From: Nicoliella spurrieriana | GTDB lineage: Bacteria > Bacillota > Bacilli > Lactobacillales > Lactobacillaceae | Assembly (NCBI RefSeq): GCF_023380205.1 | Contig: NZ_CP093361.1 | Span: forward strand, 992,001 to 1,056,000 | DNA length: 64,000 nucleotides | Direction: 5' to 3' | Part shown: positions 19,734 through 31,368 of the stretch, piece by piece | Numbering within the stretch: the first letter of the stretch is position 1 | Layout of the letters: every line of letters starts with the position of its first letter | The notes under the pieces: model-generated | What the model was told of the DNA's origin: nothing | Databases searched by the model: none | What the model saw: only the letters and a program-made list of their open reading frames with translations | Translations under genes and position numbers: made by a program

Positions 19734-19766
19734 GGCTCTGTTTCCGTTTGGAAGCAGGGTTTTTTT
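19734..19766 (+). terminator. Terminator after rpsI
   Basis: Imperfect 10-bp hairpin with arms CTCTGTTTCC and GGAAGCAGGG around a GTTT loop, followed by seven T. It lies just before the ECF S-component gene, so some read-through may feed that gene. Confidence 0.8.
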
Positions 19767-19785
19767 ATTCGGAGGGCTAATTTTA

Positions 19786-20361
19786 ATGAATAGAAACTAT
19801 CATTTGGTAGCTAGATCAATCTTCATTGCACTAATTTTAATTCAAACAACGATTCCAGGATTGGGTTATATTCCATTTGGACCATTAAGTTTAACCATTA
19901 TTCCAGTCACTGTAATACTAGCTGCAGTTTTATTAGGAACTACTGATGGAATGCTAATTGGTGGAATTTGGGGAATCATTACATTTATCCGGGCGTTCTT
20001 CTGGCCGACTAGTCCATTAGCACAGTATGTCTTTATTAATCCACTCGTGTCCATTTTACCAAGAATACTGATTGGACTAGTGGCAGGAGTAATCTTTAAT
20101 AGGATTATCCGCTATAATCACCGAAAAGCATGGCTAGCGATTGTTGGTGGATTGGGATCGTTAACTAATACGATTTTCTTACTCGGCATGATTTATGTAT
20201 TTTATCATGGTTATGCACACGAACTTTATCATATTAATGTAAAAGCACTGCTCCCTTATCTTTTGACTGTGTTAGCAACTAATGGATTGTTAGAAGCGTT
20301 AATCGCAGCTGGATTAACTCCGCTAATTGCCACGCCATTATTGAAATTTACCAAAAAATAA
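19786..20361 (+). CDS. ECF transporter S-component, substrate uncertain (PanT-like)
   Basis: Small integral membrane protein of 191 residues with about six hydrophobic segments, of the ECF substrate-capture type. After the first helix come GYIPFGPLSLTIIPVTVILA and LGTTDGMLIGGIWGIITFIRAF, a pattern I associate with the pantothenate (PanT) or related branch. The substrate cannot be fixed from sequence alone. ATG at 19786 follows GGAGGG by 9 nt. A longer in-frame start at 19732 overlaps the terminator and is unlikely. It would use EcfA1A2T encoded 2-4 kb upstream. Confidence 0.8.
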   Translation: MNRNYHLVARSIFIALILIQTTIPGLGYIPFGPLSLTIIPVTVILAAVLLGTTDGMLIGGIWGIITFIRAFFWPTSPLAQYVFINPLVSILPRILIGLVAGVIFNRIIRYNHRKAWLAIVGGLGSLTNTIFLLGMIYVFYHGYAHELYHINVKALLPYLLTVLATNGLLEALIAAGLTPLIATPLLKFTKK

Positions 20362-20398
20362 AAATAACAGCATCCAATTTTGGATGCTGTTATTTTTA
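20362..20398. terminator. Bidirectional terminator between convergent genes
   Basis: 14-bp perfect stem AATAACAGCATCCA (20363-20376) with its complement (20381-20394), 4-nt loop, T-rich on both strands. Serves the S-component gene and the minus-strand gene at 20403. Confidence 0.9.
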
Positions 20399-20402
20399 TT
20401 AA

Positions 20403-20657
20403 CTAATCTTCTTTTTTAGGTTCTTCCTTCTTATGAGGCGCAGCTTTAATCATCTTTAACTTCTTATTATTGATAACCACCTTATTATGGTATTTATCCA
20501 CAATTGCAGGATCATCAGAATTAAATGAAATAAGGAATGAATTGGTGTATCTTTTTTCAACAATTCCAGCAAATTTTTGTTTTTCTAATGTAAAAGCAAC
20601 TTGATCACCAACATCGTACTTGGCTTGTTCAGGACTAAGTTCAGTATTTTTAGCCAA
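20403..20657 (-). CDS. Small DUF2187-like protein
   Basis: 84 residues, cytoplasmic, function unknown. The core YDVGDQVAFTLEKQKFAGIVEK, then NSFLISF and KVVINNKKLKMI, fits the DUF2187 (B. subtilis YkvS-like) small beta fold. The C-terminus is a charged Lys/Glu tail. An ATG at 20666 touches the AGGAG directly, which leaves no spacing. The TTG at 20657 lies 9 nt after it and is the better start. It has its own promoter at 20692-20720. Confidence 0.75.
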   Translation of the reverse strand: MAKNTELSPEQAKYDVGDQVAFTLEKQKFAGIVEKRYTNSFLISFNSDDPAIVDKYHNKVVINNKKLKMIKAAPHKKEEPKKED

Positions 20658-20691
20658 AAAGCTCATCTCCTAAAAACAGTTTATCCTTTGC

Positions 20692-20720
20692 AATATAACT
20701 AAAAATTGATTGAATGTCAA
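20692..20720 (-). promoter_or_regulatory. Promoter of the DUF2187-like gene
   Basis: On the minus strand TTGACA (20720 to 20715), 17-nt spacer, TATATT (20697 to 20692). A near-consensus sigma-A promoter. Confidence 0.75.
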
Positions 20721-20825
20721 TTTATTTTATTAAAAATTGTTACATATCATTGAAATAAGATTGTTTTTAATTTTAAATCTAGTTAAAATAAAGCATAAAT
20801 AGATTCTTTTGATGGGAGCACTATA

Positions 20826-21398
20826 ATGAAAATACTTGAAGAGCGGATTAAATCTGAAGGCTTGGTTTTACCTGATAACATTCTAAAGGTTGATCGTTTT
20901 TTAAATCATCAAATCGATCCTAAATTAATGGATCAAATTGGGGCTGAGTTTGCAAAGTTATTTAAAAATGATCGAATCACTAGAATTTTAACTGTGGAAT
21001 CATCTGGAATTGCACCGGCAGTGTTTGCTGGACTTCACTTAGGCGTACCGGTGGTATTTGCAAGAAAGCATAAGAGTTTAACTCATAATTCTAATGTTTA
21101 TTCTGCTGATGTTTATTCATATACTAAGCAGGTTACTAATCAAATTAGTATTGATGAACGCTTTGTTAACGCTAATGATCGGGTATTAATTATTGATGAT
21201 TTTTTAGCCAATGGACAGGCAGTATTAGGTTTGCTAAAAATAATTAATGACGCTGGTGCTATGGCATGTGGAGTGGGAATTGTAATTGAAAAGAGTTTTC
21301 AAGACGGCCATAAATTAATTACTGATCGTGGAATTAAACTAGAGTCACTTGCTAGAATTAAATCCCTTTCAGGAAACCAAGTTACGTTCGTGAAATAA
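20826..21398 (+). CDS. xpt: Xanthine phosphoribosyltransferase
   Basis: Purine salvage: xanthine + PRPP to XMP. 190 residues. The PRPP-binding loop [13 protein letters not shown] is at 120-132, and the residues KHKSLT near 81-86 match Xpt. ATG after GGGAGC. The 160-nt upstream gap has no recognisable purine riboswitch, unlike xpt of B. subtilis. It is followed by the PurK-like gene. Confidence 0.93.
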   Translation: MKILEERIKSEGLVLPDNILKVDRFLNHQIDPKLMDQIGAEFAKLFKNDRITRILTVESSGIAPAVFAGLHLGVPVVFARKHKSLTHNSNVYSADVYSYTKQVTNQISIDERFVNANDRVLIIDDFLANGQAVLGLLKIINDAGAMACGVGIVIEKSFQDGHKLITDRGIKLESLARIKSLSGNQVTFVK

Positions 21399-21421
21399 TT
21401 TATTTGAAAGTAGTGGTTTAA

Positions 21422-22540
21422 TTGGCAAATAATTTTATTTATCCTGGTGATACACTTGGGATTATTAATAATGATGTAAATTCATTTAACTTAATTATGG
21501 AAGCTAAGAAGAATGGAATCAAAGTCGGAATGTACACTGATAATGCTGATAATCAATATGATTCGATTGCAGATTTTGTAATCAACGGTTCGCTTAAGGA
21601 TGCTGATAAATTGATTGACTTTGCAAAAAAGTGTGACGTTGTTACCTATAATTCCATTAGGACTGATGCTGACTTAGTTAATTTTATTTCACAGTTCACC
21701 CGGGTTCCACAGGGACATGATATGTTAGAAATTATGAACGATCGATTGATTGAGCAAGCTTTTTTAAGTGAGTTAAACGTTAATACGCTTCCTTACGTTA
21801 CAATTGTTGAATTGACGGATATTTATAATTCGATTGATTCAATTGGGTATCCAGCAATTTTAAAGCCAATCCAAAAATCGTTTTTTAATGATCAACAATT
21901 AGTGATTAATAATCAAGTTGATATTGCTAAGGCTTCGATAATGCTTGATCGAGGAACCTATATTTTGGAACCATATATTGAACATGAATTCGAATATACT
22001 TTAAACATCGTTCATGGCATGAAGGATGCTCCCAAATTAATGCCATTAGTACAATGCAGATATAATGGTAATCAATTAGTTAGTGCTTCAAATATTACTA
22101 ATTTATCTAAGGCTGCACAAAATGAAATGAATCGAATTGGATATAACATTGCTGATCATCTGAACTACTTTGGTGCTTTTAAAATTAAGTTTATGATTAA
22201 TAATAGTGATACCATCTACATTAAAATGATTGAGCCAAAGCTAGATATAGATGCAATGATTTTTGATCGATGCATTGAAAGCGTTACCCAGGGGCATTTA
22301 AGAGCAATCTGCGGTTTGCCTACTTATCCTGAAGTGGATGATGATACGTTCTTCTTGAGGACGTTTACTCAAAATCAAATGGATGAAATAAAACGACAGT
22401 GGGCGTTGAAACCGGGGTGGCAATTCGTATTTTATACTAAGGGCGAAAATGAATATGGGGTAGTTGGTCATATTTTGGTTCCCACAAAGGATTTAAATAA
22501 AACTTTAGAACAAGTTAATAATTCTGATATTTGGAATTGA
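21422..22540 (+). CDS. PurK-like ATP-grasp protein
   Basis: 372 residues related to N5-carboxyaminoimidazole ribonucleotide synthetase. The N-terminal domain begins YPGDTLGIINNDVNSF. An ATP-grasp middle follows with GYPAILKPIQKSFFNDQQ (about 143-160) and MIEPKLDID (about 266). True PurK has a catalytic Glu/Asn pattern ending in EIAPRPHNSGH, here replaced by IEPKLDIDAM, so classical PurK activity is doubtful. No other pur gene is nearby. It sits between xpt and pcrA, with TTG start at 21422 and a weak ribosome binding site. I would call it a PurK paralogue of unknown substrate. Confidence 0.75.
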   Translation: MANNFIYPGDTLGIINNDVNSFNLIMEAKKNGIKVGMYTDNADNQYDSIADFVINGSLKDADKLIDFAKKCDVVTYNSIRTDADLVNFISQFTRVPQGHDMLEIMNDRLIEQAFLSELNVNTLPYVTIVELTDIYNSIDSIGYPAILKPIQKSFFNDQQLVINNQVDIAKASIMLDRGTYILEPYIEHEFEYTLNIVHGMKDAPKLMPLVQCRYNGNQLVSASNITNLSKAAQNEMNRIGYNIADHLNYFGAFKIKFMINNSDTIYIKMIEPKLDIDAMIFDRCIESVTQGHLRAICGLPTYPEVDDDTFFLRTFTQNQMDEIKRQWALKPGWQFVFYTKGENEYGVVGHILVPTKDLNKTLEQVNNSDIWN

Positions 22541-22542
22541 TT

Positions 22543-22576
22543 GAGCGTCGGTATATTTAATATACCGACTCTTTTA
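22543..22576 (+). terminator. Terminator after the PurK-like gene
   Basis: GTCGGTATA and TATACCGAC arms around a short AT loop, flanked by GAG and CTC-like pairs, followed by TTTTAT. Confidence 0.85.
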
Positions 22577-22647
22577 TGTTATTAGTGCTTAAAAAATGGC
22601 TATGCTATAATAATAAAGATAAGAAACTGAGAGAGGATTGAATAGAG

Positions 22648-24918
22648 TTGTCCAAAAACGAACTTTTAGTAGGGATGAACGATAAGCAAACTGAAGCGGT
22701 CTTAAACACCGATGGCCCGCTTTTAATTATGGCTGGAGCTGGAAGCGGGAAAACTCGCGTTTTAACCCATCGAATTGCATACTTAATCCAAGATAAGCAA
22801 GTTTTGCCTTGGCACATTTTGGCAATTACATTTACTAATAAAGCTGCTCGTGAAATGAAGGAACGGGTAGTTAATTTGTTAGGTCCCAGTGGGAATGAAG
22901 TTTGGGTTTCGACATTCCATGCTCTTTGTGTAAGGATTTTAAGACGGAATATTGATAAATTAGGCTATGACCGTGCATTTACGATTGCTGGAACTAGTGA
23001 ACAGCAGACGTTAATTAAAAATATTTTGAAGGATTTAAATTATGATCCTAAAACTTATAATCCACGGTCGATTTTATCATCAATTTCTAATGCTAAAAAT
23101 GATTTACAGTCACCAGCTGAATTCATCGCCAAGAATGAATCAGTGGGGAATCCATTTATTAAGGTGATTGGTGAAGTTTATGATCGTTATCAAAAAGAAC
23201 TCCACCGGAATCAGTCGGTTGATTTTGATGACTTAATTATGATGACAATTCAATTATTTGAACAAGAACCAGAAGTTCTGAAATACTATCAGGATAAATT
23301 CCAATACATCCATGTTGACGAATATCAAGATACTAATGAAGCCCAATATCGTCTAGTTCACATGTTGGGTGAAAAGTATGAAAACGTTTGTGTAGTTGGG
23401 GATGCTGATCAAAGTATCTACGGCTGGCGTGGTGCGAATATGAATAATATTTTGGATTTTCAAGATGATTATCCAAGTGCCCACGTTACACTGTTGGAAC
23501 AAAATTACCGTTCAACGAAAACGATATTAAAGGCTGCTAATTCAGTTATTCAAAATAATGATGAACGAAGGGATAAGAACCTTTGGACAGAGAATGCTGT
23601 AGGTGAAAAAATTACTTACTATCGAGCTCAAAGCGAGGCCGATGAATCACGGTTTGTAGTTACAAATATTAAATCTGAAATGAATGATAATCATTATTCA
23701 TATGGTGATTTTGCTGTTTTATACCGGACCAATGCACAATCACGGGTAATCGAAGAAACATTACTTAAATCTAATATTCCATATACCATTGTCGGTGGTC
23801 ATAAGTTTTACGATCGAAAGGAAATTCAAGACATCTTAGCGTACCTAACGCTAATGGCTAACCCTAGTGATTCAATGAGTTTACAACGGATCATTAACGA
23901 ACCTAAACGTGGAATTGGTGCTGCCAGCGTTGATAAGTTAGTTACGTTTGCTAATGAAAATAATTGGAGTGTTTTCGAGGCTTGTCAAAACGTTGAACTA
24001 AATAATGAGCTCGGAAGTCGTGCCCGGAAGGCAATTGATAATTTTGGTGCAGTGATGACTGATTTACAAAATCAGGTTCCTAAACTATCCGTAACTGATT
24101 TAACGAATGAAATTTTGGAAAAAACAGGCTATTTGGCTACGTTAAAGGCTTCTAAAACTCTGGAAGCTAGTGCTAGAATTGAAAATATTGAAGAATTTTT
24201 ATCCGTAACGAAGCAATTTGATGACGCCCACCCAGATAGTGAAGAGGCGGGCAGTGCACTTGTTGATTTCTTATCTGATTTATCATTGGTTTCTGCACAG
24301 GATGATATTGCTGAAAACACGCCCGAAGTAACTCTAATGACGTTACACGCTGCTAAGGGATTGGAATTTCCCGTGGTCTTTATGATTGGGATGGAAGATA
24401 ACATCTTCCCACTTTCAAAGGCAATGAGTGACTCAAAGGAACTAGAAGAGGAGCGTCGTCTAGCATACGTTGGAATTACTCGAGCGCAAAAGAAGTTGTA
24501 CTTAACGAATACCTTTTCTAGAATGCTTTATGGACGTCGGCAGACCAACCCAGCATCTCAATTTATTGAGGAAATTAATCCTGATTTGATTGATGCAGTT
24601 AATTCCAATGGCCGAAGTACCAATGGTGGTGGTTTAAAAACGCCGTTCGATACACCAAACAACCGGCAGGCGCGTTTTGCTAACTCTTCACCGTACCAGG
24701 GGCCTACTAGCCATAATAAGAAAACAAGTTCCAATCAATCAGGTGCTGCAAGCCAGTCTTGGATCGTTGGTGATAAGGTTTCGCATAAGGCATGGGGAAC
24801 TGGAACCGTAGTCAAAGTTGATGGAACGGGTGAAAACATGGAACTAGACATTGCATTTCCAGATCCGACCGGAATTAAGCGGTTATTAGCTGCATTTGCA
24901 CCAATTACTAAGGAATAG
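22648..24918 (+). CDS. pcrA: ATP-dependent DNA helicase PcrA
   Basis: UvrD/PcrA superfamily 1 3'-5' helicase for repair and rolling-circle replication. 756 residues. Walker A MAGAGSGKT at 28-36, motif II DEYQDTN, motif III GDADQSIYGWRGA, motif V/VI near LMTLHAAKGLEFPVVF and EEERRLAYVGITRA. The C-terminal 60 residues form the RNA-polymerase-interacting Tudor-like domain (VGDKVSHKAWGTGTV). TTG start at 22648 after GAGAGGA. First gene of the pcrA-ligA-camS-gat cluster. Confidence 0.97.
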   Translation: MSKNELLVGMNDKQTEAVLNTDGPLLIMAGAGSGKTRVLTHRIAYLIQDKQVLPWHILAITFTNKAAREMKERVVNLLGPSGNEVWVSTFHALCVRILRRNIDKLGYDRAFTIAGTSEQQTLIKNILKDLNYDPKTYNPRSILSSISNAKNDLQSPAEFIAKNESVGNPFIKVIGEVYDRYQKELHRNQSVDFDDLIMMTIQLFEQEPEVLKYYQDKFQYIHVDEYQDTNEAQYRLVHMLGEKYENVCVVGDADQSIYGWRGANMNNILDFQDDYPSAHVTLLEQNYRSTKTILKAANSVIQNNDERRDKNLWTENAVGEKITYYRAQSEADESRFVVTNIKSEMNDNHYSYGDFAVLYRTNAQSRVIEETLLKSNIPYTIVGGHKFYDRKEIQDILAYLTLMANPSDSMSLQRIINEPKRGIGAASVDKLVTFANENNWSVFEACQNVELNNELGSRARKAIDNFGAVMTDLQNQVPKLSVTDLTNEILEKTGYLATLKASKTLEASARIENIEEFLSVTKQFDDAHPDSEEAGSALVDFLSDLSLVSAQDDIAENTPEVTLMTLHAAKGLEFPVVFMIGMEDNIFPLSKAMSDSKELEEERRLAYVGITRAQKKLYLTNTFSRMLYGRRQTNPASQFIEEINPDLIDAVNSNGRSTNGGGLKTPFDTPNNRQARFANSSPYQGPTSHNKKTSSNQSGAASQSWIVGDKVSHKAWGTGTVVKVDGTGENMELDIAFPDPTGIKRLLAAFAPITKE

Positions 24919-24927
24919 CTCTTTTGA

Positions 24928-26952
<2,025 letters not shown>

Positions 26953-26971
26953 TGCATAGGAGGAATCATTT

Positions 26972-28099
26972 TTGAAACGTTTAAGTGTATTTATCGCTGC
27001 TTTTGCATCGGTATTTTTATTGGCTGCCTGTGGAGATGGGGGCAATAGCAACAGCAGTAGTAGTAAGAATAGTAGTTCCAGTGAAACTCAGTTGACGGGG
27101 CAATCTGACAGTGATTATTACCAAAGTGTAATTAAAAACGGACATTATCTAACTAGCAAGTCACGGGGAGTCAATGTCCAACAAGACAGTAATCAACTTA
27201 ATTTAAAGAGCTTTGAAGCTGGGTTGATGAATATTTCAAAGAAACAATTTTCAACCAGTAAGTATGTTTTCCAAGAGGGCCAATACGTTTCGACTGATAC
27301 AGCTGAAAAGTGGTTGGGACGGAAAACAAAGAGTAATCCTGAGGGATTAAATCCAGCTGGAAAAGCAACTAAGACGCCGCTATACCTCCAACAAATGGAT
27401 GAACAAGACTTCTTAACTCAAGATGGGAATTCACTTAAGATGAGTGGAATGACAATTGGGTTAGGAATTAATTCCATTTATTACTATCAAAAGCAAGCTT
27501 ATGGTGCTACTTATCAAATGAAACTAAGCGATGCTGAAATTAAGGCACAGGGAAAGAAAATGGCTAGTGAAGTGTTAGCTAGATTACGGAAAAATAAAGC
27601 CCTAAAGAATATTCCAATTGTAATTGCGTTATATAAGCAAGCACCTGACGATAGTTTAGTCGGTGGTAATTTCTTTGCTTACTCGGTAAACAACGGATCA
27701 TCCACTAGCGTTTCTAATTGGAAATCAATTAACGCCCAAAACTATGTGTTCCCGGTTGCTTCTGGACAAAAGGGACCTTCCAACAATAGTGACGAAAATG
27801 ATTTCTCAAATTTCAAGACCCAGGTACAAAACTTCTTTCCAAACTTAAGTGGAGTAACGGCGCAAGCACAATATATAAATGGATCGTTAACGGGAATGAA
27901 CGTTAATATTACGACCCAGTTCTATAGTCAAACTGAGATTATTAGTTTTACCCAGTATTTACAATCAACGGCATCTAAGTATCTTCCAACTGGAATTCCA
28001 ATTGATATTACGGTGGGCTCGACAACTGGGGTGCAAAGCTTCTTATCAAGAGACACTAATGAAAAGAACTTTACATTCCATATCTTTAACAGCTATTAA
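26972..28099 (+). CDS. camS: CamS-family sex-pheromone lipoprotein
   Basis: 375-residue secreted lipoprotein. A lipobox LLAAC ends at Cys20, then a Ser/Asn-rich linker (to about 45), then the CamS domain. In enterococci and staphylococci the cleaved signal peptide gives a pheromone (known). Whether that holds here is not shown. TTG start at 26972 after AGGAGG. The pcrA-ligA-camS-gatCAB order is conserved in Firmicutes. Confidence 0.93.
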   Translation: MKRLSVFIAAFASVFLLAACGDGGNSNSSSSKNSSSSETQLTGQSDSDYYQSVIKNGHYLTSKSRGVNVQQDSNQLNLKSFEAGLMNISKKQFSTSKYVFQEGQYVSTDTAEKWLGRKTKSNPEGLNPAGKATKTPLYLQQMDEQDFLTQDGNSLKMSGMTIGLGINSIYYYQKQAYGATYQMKLSDAEIKAQGKKMASEVLARLRKNKALKNIPIVIALYKQAPDDSLVGGNFFAYSVNNGSSTSVSNWKSINAQNYVFPVASGQKGPSNNSDENDFSNFKTQVQNFFPNLSGVTAQAQYINGSLTGMNVNITTQFYSQTEIISFTQYLQSTASKYLPTGIPIDITVGSTTGVQSFLSRDTNEKNFTFHIFNSY

Positions 28100-28159
28100 T
28101 AATAAATAGTGTTAAAATATGTTATGAGATCAAATTAAATTCAGAAAGAGGGACAATTG

Positions 28160-28465
28160 ATGGCTGACAGAATTGATAAAGAAACGGTTAATCACGTTGC
28201 TGAACTAGCAAAGTTATCTTTGACCAAGGATCAATTACCTTACTTCACTGATCAATTAGGTAGTATCATGGACTTAATTGACACATTAAGTGAAGTTGAC
28301 ACTGAAGGGGTAGAACCAACTTACAGTGTTACCGATCAAATTAATGTAATGCGCGAAGACGTTGCTCAAAATTGGGGTGAACGGGATGCATTACTAAACA
28401 ATGCACCTGAAGTAGCTGACGGTTTAATTCGGGTACCAACGATCATTGACGAAAGCGAGGATTAA
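28160..28465 (+). CDS. gatC: Asp/Glu-tRNA amidotransferase subunit C
   Basis: Small subunit of the GatCAB complex that converts Glu-tRNA(Gln) or Asp-tRNA(Asn) to the amides. 101 residues, [17 protein letters not shown] at the N-terminus and [10 protein letters not shown] near the end. A TTG three bases upstream is in frame, but the ATG at 28160 is the natural start after GAGGGA. Its TAA overlaps the gatA ATG. Confidence 0.96.
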   Translation: MADRIDKETVNHVAELAKLSLTKDQLPYFTDQLGSIMDLIDTLSEVDTEGVEPTYSVTDQINVMREDVAQNWGERDALLNNAPEVADGLIRVPTIIDESED

Positions 28466-29931
28466 TGATGAATTATTTTGATAAAGATATTACCAGTATT
28501 CACCAAGCGCTAGTTAATGGTGATATTACTGCCGAAGAATTAACTAAGCAAACCCTTGATAATATCAAAGCTTCAGACTCAGACATCAATGCCTTCATTA
28601 ATTTAGATGAAGATGGCGCAATTAAGGCTGCCCAAGCAGTTGATCAAGCTGGAATTGAACCAGATAACGTCTTATCAGGGATTCCAAGTGCAATCAAGGA
28701 TAATATCCTAACGAATGGATTTAAGACCACTGCAGCATCTAAAATGCTTGAAAACTTCAAGCCAATCTTTGACGCTACGGTGATGAAGAAGTTAAATGCT
28801 AAGCAAACCATTACCGTTGGAAAAACAAACATGGATGAATTTGCGATGGGTGGTTCAACTGAAAACTCAGCATTTAAAAAGACCCATAATCCATGGAACC
28901 TTAGTAAGGTTCCTGGTGGTTCTTCCGGTGGCTCTGCTGCTGCCGTTGCTGCCGGGCAAATTATTTTTGCCTTAGGTTCTGACACTGGTGGTTCAATTAG
29001 ACAACCAGCTGCATACAATGGAATTGTGGGCTTAAAACCAACTTATGGTCGTGTTTCACGGTGGGGTTTAATTGCCTTTGGTTCTAGTTTGGACCAAATT
29101 GGACCGTTGACTAGAAATGTATTAGATAATGCTTATGTATTGAATGCAATTGCAGGGCATGATGAACATGATCTAACTAGTTCTGATAAGGAAGTTCCTG
29201 ACTACACTAAGTCCATTAAGGACGGGGTTAAGGGCATGAAGATCGCATTGCCTAAGGAATACCTTGCTGAAGGAATCGATCAAGACGTTAAGGATGCCAT
29301 TTTAAAGGCAGCTGAAACTTATAAACAATTAGGAGCAACCGTTGAAGAGGTCTCACTTCCACATACTAAGTATGGAGTTGCTGCGTACTACATTTTAGCT
29401 TCATCAGAAGCTTCCTCTAACTTACAACGATTTGATGGGATTCGGTATGGTTACCGTTCACCAGAAGCTAAGAACTTGGAAGAAGTTTACGTTAAGAGTC
29501 GTTCTGAAGGCTTTGGGGACGAAGTTAAACGGCGGATTATGTTAGGGACGTTCTCCCTTTCTGCTGGTGCTTTCGATGCCTACTTCCAAAAGGCTGCTAA
29601 GGTTAGAACCCTTATGATTGAAGACTTCAAGAAGGTCTTTCAAGATTACGATTTAATCTTAGGGCCAACTGCACCAACGACTGCATTTGGAATTGGTGAA
29701 GATATCTCTGATCCAGTTACGATGTACTTGAACGATGCAATGACAATTCCAGTTAACTTAGCTGGTCTTCCTGCGATGTCATTACCAGCTGGATTTAGCG
29801 ATGGGATGCCAATTGGAATGCAATTGATTGGACGCCCATTCGATGAATCAACCATCTACAAGGCTGGTTACGCATTCGAACAAAATACTGATTTCCATAA
29901 GGAAACGCCAAAAGTGGGAGGGGACAAATAA
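28465..29931 (+). CDS. gatA: Asp/Glu-tRNA amidotransferase subunit A
   Basis: Amidase subunit that frees ammonia from glutamine. 488 residues. The Ser-cisSer-Lys triad is visible as K78 (IPSAIKDN), S153 in the GGSSGGS motif and S177 in DTGGSIRQ. Two adjacent ATGs exist. The first overlaps the gatC stop. One-base overlap with gatB at the end. Confidence 0.97.
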   Translation: MMNYFDKDITSIHQALVNGDITAEELTKQTLDNIKASDSDINAFINLDEDGAIKAAQAVDQAGIEPDNVLSGIPSAIKDNILTNGFKTTAASKMLENFKPIFDATVMKKLNAKQTITVGKTNMDEFAMGGSTENSAFKKTHNPWNLSKVPGGSSGGSAAAVAAGQIIFALGSDTGGSIRQPAAYNGIVGLKPTYGRVSRWGLIAFGSSLDQIGPLTRNVLDNAYVLNAIAGHDEHDLTSSDKEVPDYTKSIKDGVKGMKIALPKEYLAEGIDQDVKDAILKAAETYKQLGATVEEVSLPHTKYGVAAYYILASSEASSNLQRFDGIRYGYRSPEAKNLEEVYVKSRSEGFGDEVKRRIMLGTFSLSAGAFDAYFQKAAKVRTLMIEDFKKVFQDYDLILGPTAPTTAFGIGEDISDPVTMYLNDAMTIPVNLAGLPAMSLPAGFSDGMPIGMQLIGRPFDESTIYKAGYAFEQNTDFHKETPKVGGDK

Positions 29932-31352
29932 TGAATTTTGAAACAACCATTGGTTTGGAAGTTCATATTGAATTAAAGACCAACTCTAAAATTTTTAGTC
30001 CTTCACCAGTTGAATATGGTGATGAGCCTAACTCAAACACCAACGTTATTGATTGGGGATACCCAGGAGTATTGCCCACCACTAACAAGCAGGTAGTTGC
30101 TGATGGAATTACCGCTGCGTTGGCATTAAATGCTGAAATAGAAAGAAATCCACATTTTGATCGTAAAAATTACTTCTATCCAGATAACCCTAAGGCCTAC
30201 CAAATTACCCAAAATGATAAACCAGATGCTCATGATGGTTGGTTAGAAATCGAAGTTGATGGTAAGAAGAAGAAAATTGGAATTGCAGAAATGCATATTG
30301 AAGAAGATGCCGGAAAAAATAGCCACGGCAGAAATTATTCCTACGTGGATTTGAACCGGCAAGGTACGCCACTGATTGAAATTGTTTCTAAGCCTGAAAT
30401 TTCGACTCCTGATGAAGCGTATGCTTACCTTGAAACATTAAGACAACGAATCCAGTTTACTGGGATTTCGGACGTTAAAATGGAAGAAGGTTCCATGCGT
30501 GCCGATGTTAATATTTCAATTCGCCCAATTGGCCAAAAAGAATTGGGCAATAAGGTTGAAATTAAGAATATGAACTCATTTAACTACGTTCGGCGGGCAT
30601 TAGCATATGAACAACAACGGCAACGCCAAGTTCTTATGTCTGGTGGAAAGGTCCAACAAGAAACCCGGCGGTTTGATGAAAAGAATAATACCACCATTCT
30701 AATGCGGGTCAAGGAAGGTGCTGATGATTATCGTTACTTCCCAGAACCGGACCTTCCATCATTGGATATTTCAGATGAGTGGATTGATCAGCTTAAAACT
30801 GAACTTCCTGAAATGCCAAATGAACGGAAGCAACGTTACGTTAGTGAATTAGGATTAACTGACTACGATGCAATGGTTTTAACTCAAACTAAGGAAATGT
30901 CAGATTTCTTTGATCAACTAGTTAAATTGGGTGCTGATGCTAAGATTGCATCAAACTACCTTCAAGGAAACGTAAATGCTTACTTGAACGAAGAACAAGT
31001 GGATTTAGCTGATACTAAGATCACTCCTGAAAACTTAGCTACCATGATTAAGTTAATTAGTGATGGGACGATTTCAAGTAAGATGGCTAAAAAAGTCTTT
31101 AAGGCGGTTACCGATGGTGAAGAACCAAAGGCATTCGTTGAGAAGAAGGGCTTGGTCCAATTATCAGACCCAGCTAAATTACAACCAATTATTGATGAAA
31201 TTTTGGCTGCAAATCCACAGTCGATCGAAGACTTTAATAATGGTAAGGACCGTGCTAAGGGCTTCTTAGTTGGTCAAATTATGAAACAAACACGTGGAAA
31301 AGCTAATCCACAAGTAGTTAACGAGCTACTAATGAAATCTTTAAACAAATAG
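29931..31352 (+). CDS. gatB: Asp/Glu-tRNA amidotransferase subunit B
   Basis: tRNA-binding kinase subunit of GatCAB, 473 residues. [15 protein letters not shown] (8-22), the conserved [12 protein letters not shown] (about 121-132) and the C-terminal YqeY/helical tail ending [13 protein letters not shown]. Start overlaps the gatA stop, with GGGAGGGG upstream. Confidence 0.97.
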   Translation: MNFETTIGLEVHIELKTNSKIFSPSPVEYGDEPNSNTNVIDWGYPGVLPTTNKQVVADGITAALALNAEIERNPHFDRKNYFYPDNPKAYQITQNDKPDAHDGWLEIEVDGKKKKIGIAEMHIEEDAGKNSHGRNYSYVDLNRQGTPLIEIVSKPEISTPDEAYAYLETLRQRIQFTGISDVKMEEGSMRADVNISIRPIGQKELGNKVEIKNMNSFNYVRRALAYEQQRQRQVLMSGGKVQQETRRFDEKNNTTILMRVKEGADDYRYFPEPDLPSLDISDEWIDQLKTELPEMPNERKQRYVSELGLTDYDAMVLTQTKEMSDFFDQLVKLGADAKIASNYLQGNVNAYLNEEQVDLADTKITPENLATMIKLISDGTISSKMAKKVFKAVTDGEEPKAFVEKKGLVQLSDPAKLQPIIDEILAANPQSIEDFNNGKDRAKGFLVGQIMKQTRGKANPQVVNELLMKSLNK

Positions 31353-31368
31353 GAAAGTTGTGTAAGTA

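Noticed and set aside
20700-20825. Purine riboswitch before xpt
   Set aside because: No paired P2/P3 loop pattern or conserved core was found in the 160-nt gap.
28644-29018. 124-codon open frame antisense to gatA
   Set aside because: Arises from gatA codon bias. The product shows no domain and lacks a ribosome binding site.
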